NCBI GenBank assembly: GCA_016840945.1
Contig: JAEORJ010000127.1
Span: 1-44,188, forward strand
Length of the DNA: 44,188 nucleotides
Direction of reading: 5' to 3'
Source: Candidatus Gerdarchaeota archaeon
GTDB lineage: Archaea; Asgardarchaeota; Heimdallarchaeia; JABLTI01
Of this stretch, positions 1 to 8,683 are shown one piece after another. Under the pieces are notes generated by a model. The model did no database searches. It worked only from the letters and a program-made list of their open reading frames with translations, and was not told where the DNA came from. A program made the translations under genes and the position numbers. Position 1 is the stretch's first letter. Each line of letters opens with the position of its first letter.

Positions 1-372
1 AATAATGCTGGTAACAATAGATACACCAAATTGATTGCCATTTCTAACAAATTCATAAGTGTCTATACCAATACCCATCAAAACTCCAATTACAATTAAT
101 GCTATTCCGAAAATTAATGCTTGTTTAGGTTTTATTTGACCAGAGGGAATTGGTCTAGAAGGGTCGTTTATTCTATCAACTTCTTGATCAAAATAATCAT
201 TAAGTACCATAGCTGCAGCACTTAAGGCAAACCCTCCAACGAAAATCATCGCTAATGATGGCCAATGACCAATAAAAGAGTCTTGCCCATTATCAACCAC
301 TATGCCTACTATTGCGCACATTGTTATTAAAAAGTCATTAAATGGACGCATTATCCTTATCCAAGCATTCAT
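1..372 (-). CDS. UbiA-family prenyltransferase, probably digeranylgeranylglyceryl phosphate synthase (partial)
   Basis: The first 124 codons are present, reading leftwards from the ATG at 372; the rest lies outside the window. The translation begins MNAWIRIMRPFNDFL and contains NDYFDQEVDRINDPSRPIPSG at about residues 66-86, the first Asp-rich prenyl-diphosphate/Mg binding motif of UbiA enzymes. Hydrophobic segments flank the motif, as expected for a polytopic membrane protein. In archaea the closest family with this motif and N-terminus adds the second geranylgeranyl chain to geranylgeranylglyceryl phosphate in ether-lipid synthesis. Other UbiA members (quinone or heme prenyltransferases) cannot be excluded from the fragment. 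It follows the PolD small subunit by 65 bases on the same strand and may be co-transcribed. Confidence 0.75.
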   Translation of the reverse strand, partial: MNAWIRIMRPFNDFLITMCAIVGIVVDNGQDSFIGHWPSLAMIFVGGFALSAAAMVLNDYFDQEVDRINDPSRPIPSGQIKPKQALIFGIALIVIGVLMGIGIDTYEFVRNGNQFGVSIVTSII

Positions 373-437
373 AGTAAATCAACAACTTTTCGCTAACTTC
401 TCTAAAGAAAAATGTTTCCATTCTTATCAGTTGTTAA

Positions 438-2069
438 CTATTGACTTACCTCTGTAGGATCATAAAAGACTAGCTGATGTAACTTATTTGTTTGTAGATT
501 AATAATTGGTACCCTACCTGGTGTAGGAATAATATTTTTTGATAACATATAATCAGTTTGAGATTGAAAAGTTCCAGAATTAATACATTCAACACCACGA
601 TAATGGGTGTTTGAATTGATATGTATGTGACCTGTATGATAAACGTCAGGCACATGTTCTATAACTAGTTCATCTTTTAAACTAGGCACTATACTACTTC
701 GCCTGCCAAAAGTCGGTGCTACATGTCTAAATCTCAAAGTATGAATCATGGGACCATTTGGATCATTCATACTTAATCCTGGAGTTAAGGATGAAACATC
801 CTCAAAGGAATTACCATGATAGATAAGAAATATCTTTCCATGAATATTTACAGTTGAAGGATTAGATAACAAGGTAACATTTTCCATCTCCCAAAGCTTA
901 GAAGCATATTCTTTTCCTATAGCAGGTTGAGGTAATGCTAACCTACAAGCATCATGATTTCCTGAAACAATTATTATATGAATCCATTTAGGCACCTTGG
1001 CTAATATTTCAGCGGCATGTTTGTATTGATCGTAAATATCTGTAATTATTAGGTCTTCTTCTTGCTTAGGGTATATACCTATCCCTTCTACTAAATCGCC
1101 ATTGATTATAAGATACTTTATTTGCTCAGCTAAGGTCTGTTGATATGGGTCGTCAATCCTACCATTAAGGAAATCTATGAAATTATTGAATGAATCTTCT
1201 AAGAATTCTTTACTCCCAATGTGTAGATCGCTAGTCATACAAACACTAATATTATCAGCTATTTTTTTTGTTGAACTCAACATTGGGATATCAGGAAATA
1301 CAAAATCATCTATGAAAAAGCGATTTTCATAAAAAGAGCCAAAAAAACCAGCTACTTGATCCTCAAGTAATGAACCTGCTTTTATTATTAATTCTTCTTT
1401 ATTTGGTAAAATTGTGGTTACCAAATTCCCGCTTGGATCTTCAATTTCTAAAAGCATTCCACCATTTTTTAAAGTCCTTTTTTCCGTTACCATACCAATT
1501 ATTGTAACTTTTTCATTAGATTCTAATTTGATTTTCTCTAAATCTTTTATTCGCACACCACCTGGTATATCCCCTCTTTTCTTAAGAATTTTAGACATTT
1601 GATTATAACGACTTATGAAATATTTATTGAAATCTTTTATATCCCCCTCAATCGATGTATTTCTTGTAGATTCTTGTAAAATTTTAATTTGGGTTTTGAC
1701 TTCTTTACCAATTGGTTTAAAATTCTCCCCGATTGAACTTTTAAGATTTGCTTGTTTAATTTTCGTTTCAACAGATGAATCAATTTTTGGTTTCTCCTCT
1801 TGTTTAGATTTCTTTGAAATTAAGAGGTTATGTGGGTGCATTTCCTCATCCATTTCTTGAATACTACCCTCTGATAACAATTCCTCAAAAGTAACTAGTG
1901 CTTCTTGAAGCTTTTCAGCTGTAACAACGAATTCATCTTTTAAAGCTTCAGCAAGTCTATCAATATCTAAAGTATCATCATCTAAATCTTCTAATATTTC
2001 ATAGCAATCAGGTGTCAATAAGCAATTTCGATCAAGCAATTCTTGTACTAGATTTCGTTTTTTTGACAT
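438..2069 (-). CDS. polB: DNA polymerase D small subunit (DP1), 3'-5' exonuclease
   Basis: This is the 543-residue small subunit of the archaeal replicative polymerase PolD. An N-terminal region of about 75 residues is followed by a charged, low-complexity linker (about 80-140). An OB-fold (about 185-260) precedes the calcineurin-like phosphoesterase domain (about 275-543). The metal-binding signatures are intact: SDLHIGS near 280-286, GDLVEG near 324-329, GNHDACR at 370-376, YHGN at 417-420 and GHIHIN at 480-485. The exonuclease should therefore be active for proofreading. The start is ATG. It lies 101 bases after archease on the same strand, and the large subunit DP2 is not in this window. 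PolD is found in Euryarchaeota, Asgard, DPANN and Thaumarchaeota but not in most Crenarchaeota, which helps place the organism. Confidence 0.95.
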   Translation of the reverse strand: MSKKRNLVQELLDRNCLLTPDCYEILEDLDDDTLDIDRLAEALKDEFVVTAEKLQEALVTFEELLSEGSIQEMDEEMHPHNLLISKKSKQEEKPKIDSSVETKIKQANLKSSIGENFKPIGKEVKTQIKILQESTRNTSIEGDIKDFNKYFISRYNQMSKILKKRGDIPGGVRIKDLEKIKLESNEKVTIIGMVTEKRTLKNGGMLLEIEDPSGNLVTTILPNKEELIIKAGSLLEDQVAGFFGSFYENRFFIDDFVFPDIPMLSSTKKIADNISVCMTSDLHIGSKEFLEDSFNNFIDFLNGRIDDPYQQTLAEQIKYLIINGDLVEGIGIYPKQEEDLIITDIYDQYKHAAEILAKVPKWIHIIIVSGNHDACRLALPQPAIGKEYASKLWEMENVTLLSNPSTVNIHGKIFLIYHGNSFEDVSSLTPGLSMNDPNGPMIHTLRFRHVAPTFGRRSSIVPSLKDELVIEHVPDVYHTGHIHINSNTHYRGVECINSGTFQSQTDYMLSKNIIPTPGRVPIINLQTNKLHQLVFYDPTEVSQ

Positions 2070-2170
2070 GCTTTCACATTCCTAGCTTACTGACCTTGTT
2101 TTTTGAGTTTTGCTATTACCAAATGATTACAAAGATAGCTTTTTACATTGTACCTTTGAGAAGTAAACAC

Positions 2171-2650
2171 TCATAAATCAAGCGTGAACTCGACAAAATT
2201 TTCTCCAGTTTTCATAAAAGAATATGTCATTGCTTTTACTTCTGTATCTTGAGGGTGTTTAGTTATATCAAATTTTTCCCCATGGATCTCAGCAATTAAT
2301 GAATAACTATCTTCGCTATTTTTCTCCAATGCAATAACATTGATTTTTGAACCTATAAACAACTCAGTATCAACTAAAAAAATAAGCTCATCTATCCAAT
2401 CAAATAGTAGTGCTTCAATATCCTCTGCTTGCACAGCAATTTTTTTAACCAATTTCTGCTCAATCTTTTGGATATCAGTTATAACATCATAAAATGCTAA
2501 AGCTGCTTGTTCAAAGGCTTCAGCTAAATTTTTGCCTTCTGCATGAACAATGACATCAGCTGTATGATCAAGATATTTGTAGCTCAATTTTTCATCAAAC
2601 ACTAATTCTATACTAGCTATAATAAATCTTGTTTTATCTTTTCTAAACAA
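2171..2650 (-). CDS. archease (RtcB tRNA ligase activator)
   Basis: The core matches archease, with YKYLDHTADVIVHAEGKNLAEAF near residues 24-46 and a C-terminal HGEKFDITKHPQ...VKAMTY region carrying the Asp/His metal-site residues. Archease assists guanylylation and turnover of the RNA ligase RtcB, which joins tRNA exons after intron removal; this suits a genome whose tRNA-Thr and tRNA-Leu carry introns. The open frame gives 159 residues with a TTG start at 2650. Most archeases start close to the YKYLDHTAD motif and are about 140 residues, so a downstream GTG (2602) or TTG could be the real start; no clear Shine-Dalgarno decides it. A structured non-coding stretch lies directly upstream. Confidence 0.9.
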   Translation of the reverse strand: MFRKDKTRFIIASIELVFDEKLSYKYLDHTADVIVHAEGKNLAEAFEQAALAFYDVITDIQKIEQKLVKKIAVQAEDIEALLFDWIDELIFLVDTELFIGSKINVIALEKNSEDSYSLIAEIHGEKFDITKHPQDTEVKAMTYSFMKTGENFVEFTLDL

Positions 2651-2670
2651 AAAAAACCAATTTTAAAGTT

Positions 2671-2800
2671 GTCTAGTGGTCCGTGCCGGGAAAAAAGGAA
2701 GAGTTCTTTATTCTTGGGGAGGAGGGTGTTGATTTATGAAAGAAGGTTCTTCCAACACAGACCAACTAGGAACCCAGGATATTTGGCCGAGATAGGTTCA
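2671..2800. ncRNA. candidate structured RNA or structured 5' leader upstream of archease
   Basis: This is a GC-richer island in an AT-rich gap. An outer stem pairs 2673-2681 (CTAGTGGTC) with 2760-2769 (GACCAACTAG), nine pairs with one bulged A. Inside it GTGTTG (2726-2731) pairs with CAACAC (2753-2758), capped by a GAA(A)GA / TCTTC helix. A second hairpin pairs GAACC (2770-2774) with GGTTC (2795-2799). Transcribed leftwards it would be the 5' leader of archease, with a TATA-like run near 2801-2811. On the plus strand it would be a free-standing RNA ending before the T-run near 2817-2822. I recognise no known family (not SRP, RNase P or a tRNA). Confidence 0.4.
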
Positions 2801-2870
2801 ATATAATATATGTGCATTTTTTGATTTAAAAATAGGCATAATTCTCATAATTATTTTAATTATTAGCATA

Positions 2871-2890
2871 TTGCCTAAGTAAATAGGCAA
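2871..2890 (-). terminator. hairpin directly after the stop of the 2891-3466 gene
   Basis: A perfect 7-bp inverted repeat, TTGCCTA / TAGGCAA, with a 6-base loop begins immediately after the stop codon of the leftward gene. An AT-rich tract follows but there is no clean T-run, so it may stabilise the 3' end rather than terminate transcription. Confidence 0.4.
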
Positions 2891-3466
2891 TTACTTAATT
2901 TCTGTAAAATTCTCCTCGAGATTTTCAAATAATATTTCATCTTGTGCTAGAAATTCAGCTAAAATATCTCCAAATTGATTATTTAATGATGAATTAATTG
3001 TTTTTGGTGGTCTGTCTAACCTTTCAATCCATTTAGTACAATACGATCTTATTAACTTTAATTTGCTATTAATCGATTTATTTTGATTTTGCAAGATTTT
3101 TTTCGATAACTCACCAATTTGCTTTATTAGTATAGTATTGAATATTGGATTGTTAATTCTTTCATTAGGTATATCAAGTTCCTCAAAGAAATCATCTGAT
3201 AATACTTCATACCAAATAATCAATTGAGCAATAAATTTTAAGAGCGATTTCTTCAGTGAATTTGGATCATTATCTTCTACTTTTTTTGCTAGCAAACCAA
3301 CTGCTTGTGCCATAACTGAAATCCAAATATCATTTGATGGTTTACTTTTATTTTCAAGAAAACGATCTATTGCTGTCCCTTGTTCAATTAATTCACTTTC
3401 TATCTCTTGATAGAATCCACTTCTTGATCCTGTTAAGAAATATGTTTGAGTCCCTTTATCAACCAT
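2891..3466 (-). CDS. hypothetical protein, helical, 191 residues
   Basis: I do not recognise this protein. It starts at ATG 3466, reads MVDKGTQTYFLTGSRSGFYQ at the N-terminus, and is rich in Lys, Glu, Ile and Leu. The pattern suggests mainly alpha-helices; there is no signal peptide, obvious membrane span, Cys cluster or known nucleotide-binding motif. The segment around residues 60-95 (LKKSLLKFIAQLIIWYEVLSD) is the most hydrophobic. It lies 74 bases downstream of the alcohol dehydrogenase on the same strand, so co-transcription is possible. A hairpin follows its stop codon. The sustained open frame and codon use like its neighbours support a real gene, but no function can be assigned. Confidence 0.65.
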   Translation of the reverse strand: MVDKGTQTYFLTGSRSGFYQEIESELIEQGTAIDRFLENKSKPSNDIWISVMAQAVGLLAKKVEDNDPNSLKKSLLKFIAQLIIWYEVLSDDFFEELDIPNERINNPIFNTILIKQIGELSKKILQNQNKSINSKLKLIRSYCTKWIERLDRPPKTINSSLNNQFGDILAEFLAQDEILFENLEENFTEIK

Positions 3467-3540
3467 TTAACAAACCATCTTTCCTTTTTTGTCGTTTAGA
3501 TAGCTATTAAAAAGTATCAAAAAAAGATTAAAAAGACCAC

Positions 3541-4782
3541 TTATTTGTTGAAATCAAATATTGCTTTAATTACCTGTTGCTTTCCTTTATTCATTGTAGT
3601 TTTGTAGGCTGTTTTGTAATCCTCAATTTTAAATTTATGAGTTATTAACTCCGAGTATTTTTGTGGTTCAATAGAAAGAAATTGCAGAGCTATTTCAAAA
3701 GCATCTAATTTTTTACCATTAAATTCTTCCAAACCAGACATCATCGTTCCGACTACAGTAATTTCCTTATATGGTACAATTGCCCAATCGATTTTTCTAG
3801 TTACAGCAAATCCCAATCCTACAACAACTATTTTACCATTACTTTTGATTAAGTGCAAGGAATCATCAAGGGTTTTTTCATTTGCTACACAATCAAAAAT
3901 GATATCAGGACCAGAATTCCCATAAACAATCTCTTTACTCAATTGTGGTTTAAACAATTTAGCATCAGTTAATTCAGCAATTTTGTGATATAGTTTCTTT
4001 CGATCCTGTTCCATTAGAATGATATTAGCACCAAATTTTTTAGCTAATTTTGCTTGATGTTCATATCTTACTAAAACAATAATTTTGCTTTTAATACCAA
4101 ATGATCTAATTGCTGCTATAACTAATAAACCAATAATACCTGCTCCAATTATTAATACAGTGTCTTTATCTTGAGGTTTATTCCTTGCAACTGCATGAAT
4201 TGCTACAGAATATGGTTCTGTTAAAATCGCTATGTCATCAGATAATGAATCAGGTATTTTGAATAATTGTTTTTCAAAAGCAATTAAATACTCACTAAAC
4301 CCTCCACCGCCATAACCTCCAAATTGTTTTCTTCCCCCATATTCCATTTCTAATTTTGACCCATCACCAGTTCCCGTTAAACATAAACAACTTGAATAGT
4401 TGCCTTCTTTACAACTTGAACATAATTCAAAACCGTAAGATTCGCAAGTTGCTACAGGATTGTAAACAACTCTATCACCAATTTTGAAACTTGAGACCTT
4501 TGAACCTATTTCATCAATACTACCTACTGCTTCATGACCAATAGGGAAAGGATTCTCACTATTGGCCAAAATAGTAGTAACATAGGACACCTCAACATCG
4601 AGTTGATGAAGATCAGAACCACAGATGCCACCAAAGTGATTTTTCACTAAAACTTGATTATCGAATCTAATACTGGGTTTTAGCCAATCATTACGATATT
4701 TGACCATGGAGAATTTTCCACCCAGTTTGATTTTTTTCAAAATAACCTTCCAAATTTTCAAATCAAATTTAATAGCTTTCAT
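3541..4782 (-). CDS. zinc-dependent alcohol dehydrogenase family protein (MDR superfamily)
   Basis: A 413-residue medium-chain dehydrogenase/reductase. The catalytic zinc site is visible as GICGSDLH (about 53-60) and GHEAVG (about 83-88). A structural-zinc loop follows with CESYGFELCSSCKEGNYSSC (about 113-132). The Rossmann fold starts at IIGAGIIGLL (about 211-220). The layout resembles 2,3-butanediol, threonine and sorbitol dehydrogenases; the substrate cannot be read from the sequence. The N-terminus MKAIKFDLKIWKVILKKI matches the usual first strand of the GroES-like domain with a longer loop before DNQVLVK, so the ATG at 4782 is credible. Expected cofactor is NAD(P)H. It is followed on the same strand by the 191-residue unknown protein. 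Confidence 0.9.
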   Translation of the reverse strand: MKAIKFDLKIWKVILKKIKLGGKFSMVKYRNDWLKPSIRFDNQVLVKNHFGGICGSDLHQLDVEVSYVTTILANSENPFPIGHEAVGSIDEIGSKVSSFKIGDRVVYNPVATCESYGFELCSSCKEGNYSSCLCLTGTGDGSKLEMEYGGRKQFGGYGGGGFSEYLIAFEKQLFKIPDSLSDDIAILTEPYSVAIHAVARNKPQDKDTVLIIGAGIIGLLVIAAIRSFGIKSKIIVLVRYEHQAKLAKKFGANIILMEQDRKKLYHKIAELTDAKLFKPQLSKEIVYGNSGPDIIFDCVANEKTLDDSLHLIKSNGKIVVVGLGFAVTRKIDWAIVPYKEITVVGTMMSGLEEFNGKKLDAFEIALQFLSIEPQKYSELITHKFKIEDYKTAYKTTMNKGKQQVIKAIFDFNK

Positions 4783-4861
4783 ACATTACTAGATTAAATG
4801 TTGAAATATAAAGAAATTGTTTGAATTCAAACACAGTAAATAGCAATTTACTTTTAACTAA

Positions 4862-7744
4862 TCAGAGATAGTTTTTTAGATATTTTCCAGTGTATGATTT
4901 AGAATTCAATGCAATTTCTTCAGGTGTTCCTTGAGCTACGACAAAGCCGCCTAATTTTCCGCCTTCAGGACCTAAATCTATAACATAGTCTGCTGTTTTT
5001 ATAACATCCAGATTATGTTCGATAACTATTATAGTATTCCCTTCATTGACTAATCGATTTATTACATCTAGTAATTTTTGTATATCAGCTAAATGCAAAC
5101 CAGTTGTGGGTTCATCTAAGATGTAAAGGTTATCTTGTTCTTGTTTAATTTTTCCTAATTCACGAGCTAACTTTATCCTTTGAGCTTCTCCGCCTGAAAT
5201 TGTCGAAGAAGCTTGACCAATTTTAAGGTAACCTAGGCCAAGATCATTCATTACTTGTAATTTTGTAGTAAGATAACTATCATCACTAAAAAATTCCAAT
5301 GCTTCCTCAACACTCATATCTAGAACATCAGCGATTGTTTTATTTCTATATTTTATCTCGAGTATCTCCTTGCGAAATCTCAAACCTTTGCATACAGGAC
5401 ATTCAGATTCAATATCAGCCATGTATTGTAATGGAGTTATGATACGACCCCATCCAGCACATTCAGGACAGCGCCCACCAGTACTAGCATTAAAACTAAA
5501 GTGCTTTGCTTCATAGCCACGTGCTTTTGATTCCTCTAAATCTGTGTAAATTTTCCTTATTTTATCATAGAATCCAATATAGGTTGCAGGATTAGACCGT
5601 GAGCTTCTACCTATAGGTGTTTGATCAATATTTCTGATATCCCTAATAAATTCAATCCCATCAATTGTATCATGCTCACCGGGGATGATTTTTCTATCTC
5701 TAAACACGGTTAGTAATTGTTTGTATAAAATATCATGAATTAGGCTGCTTTTACCAGAACCAGAAACTCCCGTGATACATACAAAAACTCCTAGAGGTAT
5801 TTTTACATCAATATTTTTCAGGTTGTTTTCCCGAGCACCTTTAATTTGCAAATGGTGTCCATTATACTGTCTTCTCTTTTCTGATTTACTTATTTGCATT
5901 TTACCTGAAAGATAAGAACCAGTAATTGATTTTTGACTACTTTTTATCTTTTCAATTGAACCTTCTTCTATGATTTTTCCACCATGAATACCAGGGCCTG
6001 GTCCTAATTCGATAATATGATCAGATGCTTCTATGGTATCTATATCATGCTCTATAACGATTACAGTATTACCTAAATCGCGCATATTCTTTAGGATGTT
6101 AATTAATTTATGTGAATCTCGAGAGTGCAATCCAATTGATGGTTCATCTAAAACAAATAATAATCCCATCAATTCTGAACCTATTTGTGTTGAGAGTTTT
6201 GTTCTTTGTAGCTCTCCGCCTGATAAGGTGTCTGTTCGTCTATCTAAACTGATATAGTCTAATCCTATTGATATCATAACTTTCAATCGCTTCAAAATTT
6301 CCTCAAGAATAGGTTCAGCTAGATGTTTTTTATCATCAGGAATTTTTAGTTTTTCTAGGAAAACATTTAGTTCATCAAGTGGAAGAAGAGTTGTTTCAAA
6401 GTAGGTTTTGTTATCAATTTTAATAAAATCTCGATGTTTCTTTAATTTCCGTCCTTTACATGCTGGGCATTCTTGTTCTATCATTATCCTTCGAATTAAA
6501 TCCTCTTCATAAGACTTCGGTGTTCGTTGTTTTGTAACTTTTTTGTACCATCGATCTATCCTTGCGATATATCCTTCCCAAGCTACCATCTTACCTTTAT
6601 TTTTATCATCTTGTATTGGTGCATCTGGAGGAATTACAATTTCGATTTTTTCTCCTTTAGAACCATAAAACAGAATTTCTTTGATATCTTTTGATAAATC
6701 TTTGAAAGGCGTATCCCAACTAAAATTATAATGCAATGTTAAACTATGCATCATAACTCCACGTATATTGTTGAAACGTTTGTATGTTTTTTGGCTAAGA
6801 TTAATCACTCGGCTATCTAGAGCTCCTTCTCTTATTGATTTATTCTCATCACTAACTATAAGCAAAGGTGAAGCTCGAAAATGGGTTCCTATACCAGCAC
6901 ACGTCTCACAAGCACTTTCAGGATCGTTTGATGTAAAGAACCAGGGTAGCAGCTCACCACAAACTGTATGATGTTCTGGACAAGTATAAGTATTGATTAC
7001 TGTTGCATCATCACCAAGATTTTCCGGATTGATAATTTCAATGCTAATTAATTTTTGTCCTATAACAAAAGCATTCTCTATTGTTTCAATAACTTGCTTG
7101 TAGATATCACCATTTACAGTGAATTTATCAATGATAACTTCTATTTTATACTCCTCATTTTCATCTAAGGTTATCTCTTTTCCAATATCATGTATTTCAT
7201 CATTTATTCTAAATCGACGATATCCATGATTTCGTATCTGATCCAATAAGTACTGATAGTCCTCATCATAAATTTTAAACAAAACAGCCCGTACTTCTAC
7301 AATTGTTCCTTCTGGCAACGAATTGATAGCATCTGCTATCTGCCCCGCGCTTTTAATCTCAATTTTAGAATTACAATAAGGGCAATAAGCTTCTCCAATA
7401 ACCGAGTATAATAAACGCAAGTAACTACCAATATCAGTTAAACTCCCAACAGTAGAACGGGGATTACTTATCCCTCTTTTCTGATCTATGCTGACGATGG
7501 GAGATAAGCCTTTGATAAATTGTACATCGGGGCGTTTCATTTGTGGTACACGCGATCTAGCGTAAGCTGATAAAGTTTCAAGGAAACGTCTTTGCCCTTC
7601 TGCATATAAAACATCGAATGCTAATGAGGATTTTCCTGAGCCACTAACACCAGTTATCACCGTTAGTTTATCTCGAGGAATTTTCACAGTTACATTCTGC
7701 AAGTTATTTTCTTTTGCACCTATAATTTCTATAAAATGACTCAA
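4862..7744 (-). CDS. uvrA: excinuclease ABC subunit A (UvrA)
   Basis: A full-length 960-residue UvrA, the damage-recognition ATPase of nucleotide excision repair. Both ABC modules are complete, with Walker A GVSGSGKSS (near residue 33 and again near 650), signatures LSGGELQRTKLS and ISGGEAQRIKLA, and Walker B VLDEPSIGLH and ILDEPTTGLH. Zinc-ligand clusters are CPYC, CPEH...CETC, CPAC and CPEC...CPVC; in the first ABC module the finger is C-x2-H/C-x2-C, a variant seen in other UvrAs. UvrBC is patchy in archaea and usually of bacterial origin; uvrB and uvrC are not in this window. The start ATG overlaps the stop of the upstream nucleotidyltransferase by four bases (ATGA), indicating translational coupling. 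Confidence 0.97.
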   Translation of the reverse strand: MSHFIEIIGAKENNLQNVTVKIPRDKLTVITGVSGSGKSSLAFDVLYAEGQRRFLETLSAYARSRVPQMKRPDVQFIKGLSPIVSIDQKRGISNPRSTVGSLTDIGSYLRLLYSVIGEAYCPYCNSKIEIKSAGQIADAINSLPEGTIVEVRAVLFKIYDEDYQYLLDQIRNHGYRRFRINDEIHDIGKEITLDENEEYKIEVIIDKFTVNGDIYKQVIETIENAFVIGQKLISIEIINPENLGDDATVINTYTCPEHHTVCGELLPWFFTSNDPESACETCAGIGTHFRASPLLIVSDENKSIREGALDSRVINLSQKTYKRFNNIRGVMMHSLTLHYNFSWDTPFKDLSKDIKEILFYGSKGEKIEIVIPPDAPIQDDKNKGKMVAWEGYIARIDRWYKKVTKQRTPKSYEEDLIRRIMIEQECPACKGRKLKKHRDFIKIDNKTYFETTLLPLDELNVFLEKLKIPDDKKHLAEPILEEILKRLKVMISIGLDYISLDRRTDTLSGGELQRTKLSTQIGSELMGLLFVLDEPSIGLHSRDSHKLINILKNMRDLGNTVIVIEHDIDTIEASDHIIELGPGPGIHGGKIIEEGSIEKIKSSQKSITGSYLSGKMQISKSEKRRQYNGHHLQIKGARENNLKNIDVKIPLGVFVCITGVSGSGKSSLIHDILYKQLLTVFRDRKIIPGEHDTIDGIEFIRDIRNIDQTPIGRSSRSNPATYIGFYDKIRKIYTDLEESKARGYEAKHFSFNASTGGRCPECAGWGRIITPLQYMADIESECPVCKGLRFRKEILEIKYRNKTIADVLDMSVEEALEFFSDDSYLTTKLQVMNDLGLGYLKIGQASSTISGGEAQRIKLARELGKIKQEQDNLYILDEPTTGLHLADIQKLLDVINRLVNEGNTIIVIEHNLDVIKTADYVIDLGPEGGKLGGFVVAQGTPEEIALNSKSYTGKYLKNYL

Positions 7745-8682
7745 ATTTCATCTACTCCTGAATAATAATAACCTATTTCATTTACTTCCTTATGGCTACG
7801 TAAGGTCAAACGAACAGGTGATGGTACTCTCTCAAGATACCCTTGTTCAACTAACCAATTACCTATCCCAACTGCACCTATTTCCCACCATTGACTGCTT
7901 AATCGATCATTCAAGAAATTAGCAATATCAGTGACACTACGAAAAGTTGCTTCTTTTTTCATATAATCAATAATAGGTTCAAAAATACACTCTGTATTCA
8001 CTACAAGATAATTCTTGATTGTAGACAAAATCAACTCAAGTTTTTCTTTAGTTAGATTACTAGTAATAGCATCTGCAAATATGATTTCAAATAATTTAGG
8101 TTCGAAGTGCATTGCTTGTTCTACGGCTTCCCTTCCAGGTATTTCATTGTTTAACATCACAATTATAGAAGCAAGATTGTCTAATAATCTAGTTATGAAC
8201 AGATAACTTTGCAATAAATCATCTTTTACAAAAAGGAATTTTTCAGCTTTTTCCATATCACCAATAATCATACTAACAATACTAAGTATTCGCAATTGTA
8301 AATCTCGAGAACCTACATTTTTCATGCTTTCAATAAATTCATCTAAGGTTTCATCATTTGAAAAGAGAATCTTACTTGTAGATAGAACATGATGAGTACC
8401 TGAACCTTGGAGTGCTCTTTGTTGATTGCGAATAAACTGGTTACGGGTCATTATAGAAACTTGAAGAGTAATATCTCCATCCATTAACCAATAATTTTTG
8501 TAAGGTGTTTTTTGATCTTTTGTTATAAGTACAAGATCAATGTCGGATTTTTCCCACACAGTTCCTTTTACTAAACTACCGAATAATAATGCAGCTGTAA
8601 TAGAATCATCTTGTTTTACTTCGACAATAAAAGCATCTAGTGCTTCTTGGAATTTTTTCCTTATTTCTCTATTCTCCGGCAT
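7741..8682 (-). CDS. MNT-type nucleotidyltransferase-domain protein with C-terminal helical region
   Basis: The N-terminal domain carries the polymerase-beta-like nucleotidyltransferase signature GSLVKGTVWEKSDIDLVLI (about residues 35-53), with the catalytic GS and DxD elements. The C-terminal ~200 residues are helical, with a winged-helix-like end (YLERVPSPVRLTLRSHKEV). Proteins of this type transfer nucleotides to small molecules, proteins or tRNA; the substrate is unknown here. I place the start at ATG 8682 (MPENREIRKK) because GGAG lies 9 bases upstream. Longer starts at 8691 or 8751 would extend into the preceding regulator gene. The preceding stop is at 8684-8686, just before this start, and the uvrA start overlaps this gene's stop, so the three genes look like one operon. 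Confidence 0.85.
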   Translation of the reverse strand: MPENREIRKKFQEALDAFIVEVKQDDSITAALLFGSLVKGTVWEKSDIDLVLITKDQKTPYKNYWLMDGDITLQVSIMTRNQFIRNQQRALQGSGTHHVLSTSKILFSNDETLDEFIESMKNVGSRDLQLRILSIVSMIIGDMEKAEKFLFVKDDLLQSYLFITRLLDNLASIIVMLNNEIPGREAVEQAMHFEPKLFEIIFADAITSNLTKEKLELILSTIKNYLVVNTECIFEPIIDYMKKEATFRSVTDIANFLNDRLSSQWWEIGAVGIGNWLVEQGYLERVPSPVRLTLRSHKEVNEIGYYYSGVDEI

Positions 8683-8683
8683 T

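Noticed and set aside
2671..2800. tRNA or SRP RNA in the structured island
   Set aside because: GGTTCAA resembles a T-loop, but no T-stem, acceptor stem or anticodon arm can be formed, and no SRP helix 8 motif is visible.
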